A DNA stretch of 64,000 nt from Verrucomicrobiota bacterium (GTDB lineage: Bacteria > Verrucomicrobiota > Verrucomicrobiia > Limisphaerales > JAEYXS01). Below the pieces are notes generated by a model. It ran no database searches and had not been told where the DNA came from. It saw only the letters and a program-made list of their open reading frames with translations. Both the position numbers and the translations under genes were made by a program. The DNA lies in NCBI GenBank assembly GCA_023431185.1, contig JAEYXS010000090.1, positions 1 through 64,000 of the forward strand. The letters run 5' to 3'. This document shows, one piece after another, positions 43,912 through 52,553 of this stretch (the first letter of the stretch is position 1; each line of letters opens with the position of its first letter).

Positions 43912-45357
43912 ATGCGCCCGCTCATCACCGAAATCTCGACCCAGCATACGCCCAGCTCCCTGGCTGCGTCGTTGCGGACTGAGCCCGGTGGGGTGCTGCT
44001 CCGGAGCGGGATGGCGGACTCGCCCCAGTCGCGTTACTCCTTCGTCACCGCCCGCCCTTTCCTGACCTTTCGTTCATTCGGTTCCCGCTGCGAACTGCAC
44101 TCGGTGAACGGCTTGCAGGAGGTCTTCGGCAATCCTTGGCATGCGCTGGACTCGCTCATGTCCCGCTACGAGTTACTGGATGAACTCGACCTGCCCTTCC
44201 CCGTCGGCGGCTGTTTTGGTTATTGGGGATATGACCTGAAGAATTTCGTAGAGCCCAAGCTCACGCGCAATGCCGTGAACGATCTGGAACTGCCCGATTG
44301 CCATGTGGGCTTCTACGATAGCCTCGCCGTCTTCGATCATCGGCTCGGCAAAACCTGGCTCATCGTCACCGGGCTAAACGTCGATGGCTCGCGCAGTGAA
44401 GAATCCGCGAATCGGTCCGCGCTTTGGTGGCAGGAAAAACTGGCGACAAATCCTGAAGAACAATCCCATCTGGAATCAGGCGTCCAGCAGCCGTCATCCG
44501 CTGTCACCTCAACTTTCACCCGTGCCCAATTCATCGCCGGGGTGGAACGCGCTCAGCGCTACATCTGGAGCGGGGACATCTATCAGGTGAATCTTGCCCA
44601 GCGGCTCAGCGCTCCGTTGACGACCTCGCCGTGGAATTTCTTTGAACGGCTGGCCGAGGTTTCCCCGGCACCCTTTGCCGCGTATCTGGACTGTGGTGAT
44701 TTCTCGCTGGCCTCGTCCTCGCCGGAATTGTTCCTGCGCCTGAGCGGCTCGCACATCCTCACGCGGCCCATCAAAGGCACTCGCCCGCGCGCGCATGATC
44801 CGGTGCGCGATGCGCAGCTCACGTATGAACTCCAGACGAGTCCGAAAGAAATGGCCGAGCTGGTGATGATCACCGATCTCTTGCGCAACGACCTCGGCCG
44901 CGTCTGCGAATACGGTTCCGTGCAAGTGCCGGAACTCGTGCGCTTGGAACGCTACGCCCAGGTGCAGCACCTCGTCTCCACGGTGGAGGGCCGACTGCGA
45001 TCCGATGTCACGCACTTCGCCGCATTCGCTTCGTGCTTCCCCGGCGGCAGCATCACCGGCGCACCGAAGATCCGTGCGATGGAGATCATCGATGAACTGG
45101 AGAATGTCGCCCGTGGGCCATACACCGGCTGCATCGGCTACCTCGGATTCAATCGCGAAAGCCAGCTCAACATCACCATCCGTACGGCGGTGTGCCAGGG
45201 TGAGCAGGTCCATTTTCATGTCGGTGCGGGCATCGTCGCGGATTCCGTACCGGCAGCGGAATATGATGAAACCCTCGCTAAGGCGCGGGGCTTCCTCGCC
45301 GCACTGCAACTGCAACCGCAACCAGAATACCGGCCCGCTGACACCACCGCATCATGA
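43912..45357 (+). CDS. pabB: Aminodeoxychorismate synthase component I
   Basis: 481 residues. The C-terminal chorismate-binding domain contains SSSPELFLRL, the PIKGTRPRAH motif with the active lysine, ITDLLRNDLGRV, and GGSITGAPKIRAM. PabB turns chorismate and ammonia into 4-amino-4-deoxychorismate for folate. Trp-type anthranilate synthase is a near relative, but the KGT motif and the following aminotransferase class IV gene favour PabB. The next ATG overlaps its stop by four bases. The glutaminase partner (PabA/TrpG) is not in the window. Confidence 0.88.
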   Translation: MRPLITEISTQHTPSSLAASLRTEPGGVLLRSGMADSPQSRYSFVTARPFLTFRSFGSRCELHSVNGLQEVFGNPWHALDSLMSRYELLDELDLPFPVGGCFGYWGYDLKNFVEPKLTRNAVNDLELPDCHVGFYDSLAVFDHRLGKTWLIVTGLNVDGSRSEESANRSALWWQEKLATNPEEQSHLESGVQQPSSAVTSTFTRAQFIAGVERAQRYIWSGDIYQVNLAQRLSAPLTTSPWNFFERLAEVSPAPFAAYLDCGDFSLASSSPELFLRLSGSHILTRPIKGTRPRAHDPVRDAQLTYELQTSPKEMAELVMITDLLRNDLGRVCEYGSVQVPELVRLERYAQVQHLVSTVEGRLRSDVTHFAAFASCFPGGSITGAPKIRAMEIIDELENVARGPYTGCIGYLGFNRESQLNITIRTAVCQGEQVHFHVGAGIVADSVPAAEYDETLAKARGFLAALQLQPQPEYRPADTTAS

Positions 45358-46208
45358 TGGTTTTTCTCAATGGCGAGTTTGTCCCGGAGGCCGAAGCGAA
45401 GGTCTCGGTGTTCGACCGCAGTTTTCTTTACGGTGACGCGCTGTTCGAGACAATGCGCGTGCACAATGGCAAACCGTTCCGCTGGAAACAGCATTGGAAA
45501 CGCCTCGAACAAGGGGCCGATACGCTGAAAATCGAGATTCCGTATGCTTCGCGTGAACTGCTGGCGCGGGCGGAGGAACTGATCCGGCGCAATGAGATGC
45601 CGGAAGGCGTGTTGCGACTGCACCTCTCACGTGGCGTAGGCACACGCGGCTATTCCCCACTCGGTGCGGATAACCCGGTGCTGGTGCTGACGACGCATCG
45701 CGCGGCGAGTGTGGATCTGCTGCAACCGCCGCGCTGGACGTTGGCTACGGCCACGTTGCGTCTGCCCATGGGTAATGCGCTCTCGCAGCCCAAGCATGCC
45801 AACCGCCTGTTGCACGTGCTCGCCAAAGCGGAGGCGCAAGCAAAGGGTGCGGAAGATGCTTTGCTGCTCAACACGGAGGGTGATGTCGTGGAAGCGGCGA
45901 GCGCGAACCTGTTTTACATCCAGCATGAGGTAATCTGCACACCGCCGCTGGCCGGTGGGGCACTGGCCGGGGTGACGCGGGGACTAATTTTTGAACTTTG
46001 CAAGAAGCTGGGTTTTGAGTGTCAGGAAAAAGCCATCACTCCGGAGAAATTACTAAAGGCCAAAGGGGTGTTTTTGACTTTGAGCACGTTGGGGATAGTG
46101 GAGGTCACGCGTATCGATGGCGCTCTGATCAGCAGCTCGCCACTCGTCACGGATCTGCAGGGAGAGTATTGGGAGGTTTTGCAGACGGAGACGGCGAGGG
46201 CGATTTAG
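45354..46208 (+). CDS. pabC: Class IV aminotransferase, likely aminodeoxychorismate lyase
   Basis: 284 residues. Family segments include FLNGEFVPEAEAKVSVFDRS at the N-terminus, the PLP-lysine region (QPKHANRLLHVL) and EAASANLFYI. Fusion-like coupling with pabB (ATGA overlap) supports conversion of aminodeoxychorismate to 4-aminobenzoate and pyruvate. The same fold includes D-amino-acid and branched-chain aminotransferases, which are the alternatives. Its 3-prime end overlaps a convergent small membrane gene by about 60 bases. Confidence 0.85.
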   Translation: MMVFLNGEFVPEAEAKVSVFDRSFLYGDALFETMRVHNGKPFRWKQHWKRLEQGADTLKIEIPYASRELLARAEELIRRNEMPEGVLRLHLSRGVGTRGYSPLGADNPVLVLTTHRAASVDLLQPPRWTLATATLRLPMGNALSQPKHANRLLHVLAKAEAQAKGAEDALLLNTEGDVVEAASANLFYIQHEVICTPPLAGGALAGVTRGLIFELCKKLGFECQEKAITPEKLLKAKGVFLTLSTLGIVEVTRIDGALISSSPLVTDLQGEYWEVLQTETARAI

Positions 46209-46542
46209 GTGTATTCCCGCAGTTCCCAGCCTGTAAGCGGTCGTGATATTCAAGCAAGAGCCTGAGGCCTCTTGGTTTTATGAACCAGATCAGGGCGAAT
46301 CCGATATATAAACCAGCCTTCACAAGTCCGATCCCAGCGAAAACCCCCACCACGAAGCCGATAGGAAACCCCTCCCCAGTGGCATCCGGGGTCAGCTTGA
46401 ATATCAACTTAAGAAGGATCGCCAAGAGTACGGCGAAGATGATCGCCATCAGCAAATGAACAATACCTATCCATTTGCGTGTGCTCATCCCTTTACGCAC
46501 GGACTCCACGTATTCATCATCTGTCTGGCGTTTCCAAAACAT
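46147..46542 (-). CDS. Small two-helix membrane protein, paralogue A
   Basis: 131 residues starting MFWKRQTDDEYVESVRKGM. Two to three hydrophobic helices are visible (WIGIVHLLMAIIFAVLLAIL and GLVKAGLYIGFALIWFI), then the LLLEYHDRLQAGN motif shared with its neighbour. The C-terminus is serine/proline-rich. No function is recognised. It overlaps the end of pabC on the opposite strand. Its start and upstream region repeat those of the next gene. Confidence 0.6.
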   Translation of the reverse strand: MFWKRQTDDEYVESVRKGMSTRKWIGIVHLLMAIIFAVLLAILLKLIFKLTPDATGEGFPIGFVVGVFAGIGLVKAGLYIGFALIWFIKPRGLRLLLEYHDRLQAGNCGNTPKSPSPSPSAKPPNTLPADP

Positions 46543-46714
46543 GGCTGGCTCCGGGTTGGATATTGCCGCGAGGATAGCAAGGAAAGCTCGCTGTTACAAA
46601 GCGGATCTGAATTACAAATCCGACGATAGTTTGGAGATTGTTTTCCGGGTGACGCAGTCGCACTTCATGCCTGCTTTGCTTATGGCAATTGCTGCGGGTT
46701 AGAGGCCGCGCTCC
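46540..46714. repeat. Duplicated upstream region, copy A
   Basis: About 175 bases before paralogue A match the segment at 47103-47278 along their whole length by eye: CTCCGGGTTGG, TGTTACAAAGCGGAT, ACGCAGTCG, TTTGCTTATGGC and GCCGCGCTCC recur in order with the same spacing. The repeat includes the start codon. Confidence 0.75.
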
Positions 46715-46737
46715 CACACTCGCAGGCAAACCAATAA

Positions 46738-47106
46738 CTAGTTTTGATGTTTGCTGGGACCATGGCCTCCACCATCAATCAAACCTGCTTTATTCAAGCG
46801 ATCATGGTAAGCAACCAGCAATATCCACGGCCGCATGGTCACAGAACCTAGCAACATAAAAAGCACGAATGCGCAGGCAAACCAAAACACCGTGGTCAAC
46901 GCTCCAAGCATAAAAGCAAGTGATGCGGCCTCGTCTCCAGCCAACTCAAACGTGGTAGAGATACGTTCGAGCATCAGATGCCACAGGACCAAAATCACCA
47001 CCCACGCAACCAAGATGACGGCATATAAAACCGCAAACCGTTTAGACCAGCGAACCCAACGGCGAACTGAGTTGATGTAATCTGTATCAGATTTTTTCCA
47101 AAACAT
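46738..47106 (-). CDS. Small membrane protein, paralogue B
   Basis: 122 residues starting MFWKKSDTDYINSVRRWVRW. Helices include FAVLYAVILVAWVVILVL and LAFMLGALTTVFWFACAFVL, followed by the motif LLVAYHDRLNKAG, which matches paralogue A. No enzymatic motif is seen. The pair arose by tandem duplication of a gene with its upstream region. No homologous family is recognised. Confidence 0.65.
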   Translation of the reverse strand: MFWKKSDTDYINSVRRWVRWSKRFAVLYAVILVAWVVILVLWHLMLERISTTFELAGDEAASLAFMLGALTTVFWFACAFVLFMLLGSVTMRPWILLVAYHDRLNKAGLIDGGGHGPSKHQN

Positions 47107-47278
47107 GGTTACCTCCGGGTTGGGTATTGCTCCGATGATAGCAGGGACACTTCACTGTTACAAAGCGGATTCGGATTACAATTCAAACAGGGGATTGGAG
47201 TCTGCTTTCCGAACAACGCAGTCGTACTTCACGCCACCTTTGCTTATGGCTATTGAAGCGGCTTAAAAGCCGCGCTCC
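47103..47278. repeat. Duplicated upstream region, copy B
   Basis: Partner of 46540-46714. It ends in GCGGCTTAAAAGCCGC, a palindrome just past the stop of the alcohol dehydrogenase gene, which could also terminate that transcript. Confidence 0.75.
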
Positions 47279-47279
47279 A

Positions 47280-48323
47280 TCAAAGCTGCATCACCACGAC
47301 CTTCAATGACTCCGGGGTTGGCTTGGCGGCCAGTTCCACGGCTTCGGCGGTTTGCGCCAGCGGGAAGCGGTGGGTGATGAGGGCGCGCACGTCGAGTTTG
47401 CGGGAGAAGACGAGCTTGGCCACTTCGGGTTGCAAGGTGACGTCGGAGGAGTAACTGCCGATGAGGTCTTTTTCATCCACGCAGACGGTGGAGAGGTCTA
47501 TGTCCGTGAGCGCGCCGCGTTTGGTGTGGGCGAAGAGGAGGACTTGACCGGCGCCTCGCAGCAAGCTCATAGATTGTTTCAACACGGCATCCACGGGGGT
47601 GGCGATGACGGCGGCGTCCAGGCCGCGGCCTTTGGTGAGTTTGGTGACTTGCCCAGCGAGATCGGCGGCGTCACCGCGGATCGCGAGTTTTGCGCCCAGC
47701 TTCTTCGCGAGCTTTAAACGGGTATCGAGGAGGTCGGTGGCTATGACGTGGATACCGCGAAAGGCCAGCAGGCGCGTGAACATCAAACCAATAGGCCCCT
47801 GCCCTGCTACTAGAACAGCGTCGCCCTTCAGGAGATTAAGGCGCTTCACGCCTTTCAGCACCGTGTTCACCGGCTCCAGCATCGCGCCTTCTTCAAAAGT
47901 GTTCTTCGCCGGAATCTTTACCACGCCGGGGAGACAGAAGGACATCACGCGCACGTACTCGGCGTAGCCGCCACCAGCAGGTTCGAAGCCCGCGGTGATG
48001 CCGGTGCGTTTGTATTGCGGGCATTGGGCGAAGGCTTGGTGACGGCAGGCATGGCATTTCAGACAAGGGACATGATGGTGGAGAGCTACGCGATCACCGA
48101 CTTTGAGGCCGCGCACTTGAGCACCAGTCTTCACGATGGTCCCGGCAGTTTCATGACCGAAGATGCGCGGAGGCGGCACGGTGCCGTAATGGATCTTTTT
48201 GATGTCCGTGGGGCACACGCCGCAGACGGTGACTTTCACGAGGATCTCATTCGCGCCGATGCGCGGCACGGGCACTTCTTCCACACGCAGGTCTTTCACT
48301 CCGCGATATACCACGGCCTGCAT
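47280..48323 (-). CDS. Zinc-dependent medium-chain alcohol/polyol dehydrogenase
   Basis: About 347 residues from the ATG at 48323, where the usual family N-terminus begins (MQAVVYRGVKDLRVEEVPVP); a GTG at 48389 would add 22 residues. Catalytic zinc ligands are in CGVCPTD and GHETAG. The structural zinc knot is CLKCHACRHQAFAQC. The NAD-binding fold has VAGQGPIGLMFTRLL. It resembles sorbitol/threonine dehydrogenases; the substrate is not clear. It stands alone on its strand. Confidence 0.88.
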   Translation of the reverse strand: MQAVVYRGVKDLRVEEVPVPRIGANEILVKVTVCGVCPTDIKKIHYGTVPPPRIFGHETAGTIVKTGAQVRGLKVGDRVALHHHVPCLKCHACRHQAFAQCPQYKRTGITAGFEPAGGGYAEYVRVMSFCLPGVVKIPAKNTFEEGAMLEPVNTVLKGVKRLNLLKGDAVLVAGQGPIGLMFTRLLAFRGIHVIATDLLDTRLKLAKKLGAKLAIRGDAADLAGQVTKLTKGRGLDAAVIATPVDAVLKQSMSLLRGAGQVLLFAHTKRGALTDIDLSTVCVDEKDLIGSYSSDVTLQPEVAKLVFSRKLDVRALITHRFPLAQTAEAVELAAKPTPESLKVVVMQL

Positions 48324-48456
48324 GGTCTTCGGTAGTTTGTCGGTCACGGGATTGGGAATACTAGAAATCAGGGGAGGCGGGAAGCTCACAGATTAGGGCA
48401 AGCGCTCCTTGGAACCAGTCAGCGCCGACTAATCCCGCATGCGGGACGGCTATGAT

Positions 48457-49185
48457 TTAGTGGATGAACTCGCGAAACCATTTCTCAGGTTCAGCGCGGT
48501 AAATGCGCTCTTCGCCATTCCACTGAAAGCGCACTTCACCAGCGTGCAAGGCTTGGCAGTGGAGGATGAGGCGTTGGCGTTGTTCGTCGGTGAGGCGGCT
48601 TTCTACCAGGGCGAGATAGAGGGTTTCATCGCCGCCATAGATTTTATCGCCCACGATGGGGTGGCCCATGTGCGCGAGGTGGATGCGGATCTGGTGTTTG
48701 CGACCGGTCAGCAGCTCCACTTCGAGCAAGGAGAAGTCGCCCTCTGTGCGGGTGAAACGCTTCAATACTTTGTATGTTGTCTGGGAAGATGCGCCATCCG
48801 GTCGCACGCAATCTTTGATGGCTACGATACTGCTCTCATCTTTGCCCAAGGGGGCGTCGATGATGCCGCTATCCGCTGCCACATGGCCGCGGACGATGGT
48901 TTGGTAGATTTTGCGGACTTCGCGGCTTTCCCACTGGCGGCGGAGTTGCTTGGCGGCGGCATCGGTCTTGGCGACGAGCACCAGTCCACTGGTCTCGCGG
49001 TCGAGGCGGTTGATGAGGTGCGGGTTGATGCTTTCACCCAGATGGATACGCACCCGGCTGATGAGGCTGGAGTAGATGTCGCCTTTGGTGGGGTGGCAGA
49101 CGAGGTCGGCAGGCTTGTTGATGACAAGGAATTCGTCGTCTTCGTGGATGACTTCAAAGAGGTGATCTGGGGGAGAGGCGGTCAT
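48457..49185 (-). CDS. RluA-family pseudouridine synthase
   Basis: 242 residues, lacking an S4 domain. The catalytic motif NRLDRETSGLVL holds the active-site aspartate. Further family blocks are VINKPADLVCHPTKGD and TGRKHQIRIHLAHMGHPIVGD. It isomerises a uridine in rRNA or tRNA. A longer relative (RluD-like, with S4) lies at 57073-58020. No neighbour suggests a specific target. Confidence 0.9.
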   Translation of the reverse strand: MTASPPDHLFEVIHEDDEFLVINKPADLVCHPTKGDIYSSLISRVRIHLGESINPHLINRLDRETSGLVLVAKTDAAAKQLRRQWESREVRKIYQTIVRGHVAADSGIIDAPLGKDESSIVAIKDCVRPDGASSQTTYKVLKRFTRTEGDFSLLEVELLTGRKHQIRIHLAHMGHPIVGDKIYGGDETLYLALVESRLTDEQRQRLILHCQALHAGEVRFQWNGEERIYRAEPEKWFREFIH

Positions 49186-49525
49186 ATCGCTGCCTCCGCG
49201 CCCGCGAGCGTAAGCTGTTCAAAGGAAAGGGTATCGGTTGAGCACGGCCGAGGGTTCTTACGTCTCGAAATTGAAAGGCGGCTGGATCTGTTTATGGATA
49301 TCACATTCCCCCTCACCCCGGCCCTCTCCCTTGGGGAGAGGGAGTAACCAATTGCCGACGTGATGCCAGTATGGCCGTCTGTTGCTCTACGCCTATAGTT
49401 GTGGCTTAAGCACCAAGAGAGAGGAGGAGGCTTGGCACTCATAATACGCCGCCAACCCTTTATGTTCCAAAGGGATTGGCACGGGTCGAAAAGGTTTTGC
49501 GGACGGCGGCTTGTCACAAGGGCGG
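49186..49525. other. Intergenic region with one hairpin repeat
   Basis: About 340 bases between the pseudouridine synthase and the DUF6580 gene. It contains the CCCTCACCCCGG hairpin family copy at 49310-49350. No supported gene; short open frames lack motifs. Confidence 0.5.
49310..49350. repeat. Interspersed hairpin repeat, copy 1
   Basis: CCCTCACCCCGG followed by CCCTCTCCC-TTG-GGGAGAGGG (stem 49322-49330 with 49334-49342) and GAGTAACC. The same element, with substitutions, recurs at 53159-53197. It resembles REP-like elements seen in many Verrucomicrobia. Confidence 0.6.
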
Positions 49526-50170
49526 ATGTGGGTATCATCCGCGCGAGTGAAAGAAAAGTGGAATGTCGTCCTGCCGGTCTTGTTGCTGGTCGCCTTTGCG
49601 ATCACGCGGTGGCCGGGCTTTATGCCGCCGAACTTCAGCGCGGCCTATGCGCTGGCGTTCTGCGCGGGCGCTTTCATCCCGGCCCGCTTCGTCTGGTGGC
49701 TGCCTTTTGCGGTGATGCTGGTGAGCGACATCATCATCAATATTTTCCATTACAAGGTGGCCCCATTGGGCGCTTACATGCTGACCAGCTATTCGCTCTA
49801 TGCGTTGTTGATCTTGCTGGGGCGGAAGATCGGGCCGAAGGCGGGGTTCCTGAAATTACTCGGGGGAGGCATCTTGGGGGCGTTCCTGTTTTACGTCATC
49901 TCGAACACTTTTGCGTGGATCGGCAATCCGGCGTATCTGAAGACGCTGGAGGGCTGGATCAAGGCGTTGACCACGGGCATCGATGGATTTCCGCCGACGT
50001 GGACCTTCCTGAAGAACACGTTGATGAGCGGCGGCATTTTCACCGGACTGTTTGTTGGTGCCATGAAGCTGGCTGAAGCCGAGGCGAAGGAACCGGAACC
50101 GAAAGAGCAGGAAGAGCCCGAAAAATCGGGAGAAGCAGAAAAGCCGGCGGGCGAAGAAGCGAAGGCTTAG
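49526..50170 (+). CDS. DUF6580-family integral membrane protein
   Basis: About 214 residues from the ATG at 49526; a GTG seven codons later (49547) leads straight into the first helix and is an equally good start. Five to six hydrophobic helices resemble ECF-transporter S components (VVLPVLLLVAFAITRW, WWLPFAVMLVSDIIINIF). The C-terminal 40 residues are a Glu/Lys-rich cytosolic tail. No energy-coupling ATPase is nearby, so a small-molecule uptake role is only inferred from the family. Confidence 0.7.
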   Translation: MWVSSARVKEKWNVVLPVLLLVAFAITRWPGFMPPNFSAAYALAFCAGAFIPARFVWWLPFAVMLVSDIIINIFHYKVAPLGAYMLTSYSLYALLILLGRKIGPKAGFLKLLGGGILGAFLFYVISNTFAWIGNPAYLKTLEGWIKALTTGIDGFPPTWTFLKNTLMSGGIFTGLFVGAMKLAEAEAKEPEPKEQEEPEKSGEAEKPAGEEAKA

Positions 50171-50178
50171 GTTCGGGC

Positions 50179-50217
<39 letters not shown>

Positions 50218-50311
50218 GCCAACGTCCAACATAAAGGTTTGAGCCTCGTGCCTCGGCTAAGAAAGGACGGCCCGCTGAGGACAGACGGGCCCTACCAACG
50301 AAGCGGTGAAT

Positions 50312-50773
50312 ATGAAAATCGGCCTTATCTCAGACACGCATGGGTATCTGGACCCGCGAGTGCCGGAGATTTTTGAAGGGGTCGAGCATATCTTGCACGC
50401 AGGAGATATCGGTTATGCCTCGATCATCCTCGAACTTGAGCGCATCGCCCCCGTCACGGCGGTGCTGGGGAATAATGATTTCGGGATGGAGTATCGGGAG
50501 ACGGAGATCGCGGAGGTGGGTGGCGTCAAATTCATGGTTCATCATATCGTGGAGCCGAAGCGGCTGACGGATACGCTCAAGCGGCGTATCATCCATAGCG
50601 ATCCGCAGGTGGTCCTCTTCGGGCACACGCACAAGCCCTTCAACGAGATCATCGAGGGAATCCATTTTCTGAACCCGGGTTATGCGGGCAAGCCGAGGTT
50701 CAAGCTGGAGCGGTCGGTGGCGATTTTGCATCTGGAGGATGGGCGGCGGCGGGTGGAATTCTTGGAGCTTTGA
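50312..50773 (+). CDS. YfcE/MJ0936-type metallophosphoesterase
   Basis: 153 residues from the ATG at 50312; a GTG two codons earlier is possible. All metal-binding blocks are present: LISDTHGY, LHAGDI, LGNNDFG, VHHIVEP (His), and LFGHTHKPF. The family hydrolyses phosphodiesters such as cyclic nucleotides or model substrates; the natural substrate is unknown. A single gene with no operon partner. Confidence 0.9.
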   Translation: MKIGLISDTHGYLDPRVPEIFEGVEHILHAGDIGYASIILELERIAPVTAVLGNNDFGMEYRETEIAEVGGVKFMVHHIVEPKRLTDTLKRRIIHSDPQVVLFGHTHKPFNEIIEGIHFLNPGYAGKPRFKLERSVAILHLEDGRRRVEFLEL

Positions 50774-50823
50774 GCAAGTCGGTTCCAAGTCGCACATCCG
50801 GGTGCAGCCGCAAGAGATGAAGC

Positions 50824-50904
50824 GGGCTTTCAGCCCTTGGGTGCTGAAGGAAACCTTTTCCTATGGCGTTGCCATAGGCTGGTGTGAGGCCGGGCCTTTG
50901 GCCC
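50824..50904. repeat. Triple-hairpin REP-like element
   Basis: Three perfect short hairpins occur in series: GGGCT-TTC-AGCCC (50824-50836), CCTATGGC-GTT-GCCATAGG (50860-50878), and GGGCC-TTT-GGCCC (50892-50904). It lies between the phosphodiesterase stop and the end of the small minus-strand gene. It may be a mobile REP-type repeat and could also terminate or stabilise transcripts. Confidence 0.7.
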
Positions 50905-50927
50905 TCGACTTCAACGCGAGCCACGTT

Positions 50928-51104
50928 TTACACGACATTGCGCATCAGATGTTGCAAGATGGCCAGGCCAACCACTTTGAGCAGAAGGACGGTGAGCGCA
51001 CCGATGAAGAGAATCAGCAGGCTCTTTTTCAGCCAGTTCCCAAAGGAGAACGATTTCGGTTTGGGGCTCTGGGTCACCATTTCGTAGATCGATTCACTGT
51101 TCAT
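50928..51104 (-). CDS. Small single-helix membrane protein
   Basis: About 58 residues from the ATG at 51104; longer in-frame starts run into the LysR operator. A polar N-terminus (NSESIYEMVTQSPKPKSF) precedes one helix (SLLILFIGALTVLLLKVVG). It is divergent from the LysR gene with a shared 74-base region, so it may be a target of that regulator. No homologue recognised. Confidence 0.5.
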   Translation of the reverse strand: MNSESIYEMVTQSPKPKSFSFGNWLKKSLLILFIGALTVLLLKVVGLAILQHLMRNVV

Positions 51105-51141
51105 GGAGCAACAACTTATCTGCTGTTCCTGAGAAGGGTTA

Positions 51142-51177
51142 ATTGATAAAAATTTGTCAGCCATCGGTTTTATCAAT
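51142..51177. promoter_or_regulatory. Candidate LysR operator: perfect 10-bp inverted repeat
   Basis: ATTGATAAAA (51142-51151) and TTTTATCAAT (51168-51177) are exact inverted repeats separated by 16 bases. The right arm ends one base before the LysR ATG at 51179. The site lies between the LysR gene and the divergent small membrane gene, where autoregulation and control of the neighbour would be expected. Confidence 0.65.
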
Positions 51178-51178
51178 C

Positions 51179-52057
51179 ATGAACATCCATCATCTTGAGC
51201 TGTTTTATTACGTGGCAAAGCATGGGGGCATCATGAACGCGGTGCGGCACATCCCCTACGGCATCCAGCAGCCGGCGGTGAGCAGCCAGATCTTGCAACT
51301 GGAGGCGGACCTGGGGCAGTCGCTCTTTCATCGGCGGCCGTTCCAGCTCACGGCGGCGGGCGAGGAGCTTTATGGTTTTATCCGGCCGTTCTTCGAGAAC
51401 ATCGGGCCGGTGACGGAGAAGCTCCGCGGTGGGGCGACGCAACTCGTGCGCATCGCGGCGTCTTCCATGGTGCTGCGGGATCATCTGCCAGCGGTGCTGT
51501 CGCGGGTGCGCAAACAATTTCCGCGGCTGCGCTTCACGCTAGTGGAGGCGACGCTGGCGCAAGTGGAACAGGGTTTTGCGAAGCAGGAGTTTGATCTGGC
51601 GGTGACGGTCACAGCGGGGAAGCTGCCAGCAGGGATGCACGCGATGCACTTGATCGAACTGCCACTGGTGTTGCTGGTGCCGGATGATTGGAAATTGAAA
51701 TCGGCCGAAGAGTTGTGGAAGGAAAGTCTCATCGGCGAGACGCTCATCTGCCCGCCCGCAGCGGAACCGCTGACGATGGCGTTGCGGCAGGGATTGGCGA
51801 AGCGGAAGGTGGAATGGCCCACAGGCATCGAGGTGACTTCACTGGAGCTGCTGCATACGTACGTGGCGCATGGGTTCGGATTGGGCGTGTCCGTGAAGGT
51901 GCCGAAGGGGCAGTTGCCGAAAGGAGTCCGGATGTTGCCGATGGAGGGGTTCCCGCCGATCAGCGTGGCGACGGTGTGGCAAGGGACGGCGGGGCCGGTG
52001 ACGCGGATCTTGCTGGAGGAGATCAAGAAACAGGCGGCGGGGTTGGTGGGGAAGTGA
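51179..52057 (+). CDS. LysR-family transcriptional regulator
   Basis: 292 residues from the ATG at 51179; a TTG at 51143 would translate the inverted repeat and is rejected. The N-terminal winged helix is HHLELFYYVAKHGGIMNAVR followed by QQPAVSSQILQLEADLG; the effector domain covers 90-290 (VRIAASSMVLRDHLPAVLS). It should bind the palindrome at 51142-51177. No catabolic operon is adjacent; the divergent small membrane gene is the only local target candidate. Effector unknown. Confidence 0.88.
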   Translation: MNIHHLELFYYVAKHGGIMNAVRHIPYGIQQPAVSSQILQLEADLGQSLFHRRPFQLTAAGEELYGFIRPFFENIGPVTEKLRGGATQLVRIAASSMVLRDHLPAVLSRVRKQFPRLRFTLVEATLAQVEQGFAKQEFDLAVTVTAGKLPAGMHAMHLIELPLVLLVPDDWKLKSAEELWKESLIGETLICPPAAEPLTMALRQGLAKRKVEWPTGIEVTSLELLHTYVAHGFGLGVSVKVPKGQLPKGVRMLPMEGFPPISVATVWQGTAGPVTRILLEEIKKQAAGLVGK

Positions 52058-52160
52058 GCCGGTTGCACCCCGACTTTTTAAGCACGGGGCATGCCGGCAG
52101 GCCTACAGGATGGGGAGAGGTTCATACGTAATATGTGTGGCGTGACTGGGGAATGTTTTT

Positions 52161-52188
52161 TTGACAGGATTAACAGGATTTACAAGAT
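52161..52188. repeat. Short direct repeats (ACAGGATT)
   Basis: ACAGGATT occurs at 52164-52171 and 52173-52180, followed by the partial copy ACAAGAT at 52182-52188, after a seven-T run. Similar strings recur in many bacterial intergenic regions. Confidence 0.5.
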
Positions 52189-52485
52189 GGTGACTGGAGG
52201 GGAGTTTTTTGCCCGCTAAAGGCGCGGAAGGAACGCAGAATGAAGCAAGGGGGAAAAGTGTCCGGTATGCGGATGGGAACGCTGGCCTTGCTTAGAGCGG
52301 TTTTAAAAATGAGGTAGCGGTGTGGTGAGGGAAAATGGCGAGCGGTCCTAATGTGTTCTGGCATCGTTTCGGCTCCGTCACAGGGTCGTTTGGAACCTGC
52401 TCCTTCGCCAAAGCCTCGCCAGAACCCATAAATCCTCGCTCCATACCGTTACCTCATTTTTTAATAACGCTCCAAGAACGTTGCT

Positions 52486-52502
52486 GCGGGCGAGACGCCC
52501 GC
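52486..52502. repeat. GCGGGCG hairpin
   Basis: GCGGGCG-AGA-CGCCCGC forms a perfect 7-bp stem with a three-base loop. It has no T-run and looks like an interspersed repeat rather than a terminator. Confidence 0.55.
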
Positions 52503-52525
52503 GCTGCACCGGGTCGGGTAGAAAA

Positions 52526-52553
52526 CCTCGGCAGATGTACACATGTGCCGAGG
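52526..52553. repeat. Long near-perfect palindrome
   Basis: CCTCGGCA at 52526-52533 pairs with TGCCGAGG at 52546-52553, and the inner ATGT/ACAT arms pair after a single G-G mismatch. The stem totals 12 base pairs with a two-base loop. It could be a repeat-element terminus, a protein-binding site or a structured RNA. Confidence 0.6.

Noticed and set aside
47263..47280. GCGGCTTAAAAGCCGC as a terminator for the alcohol dehydrogenase
   Set aside because: The hairpin lies just after the stop but no T-run follows on that strand, and the same sequence is part of a duplicated element.
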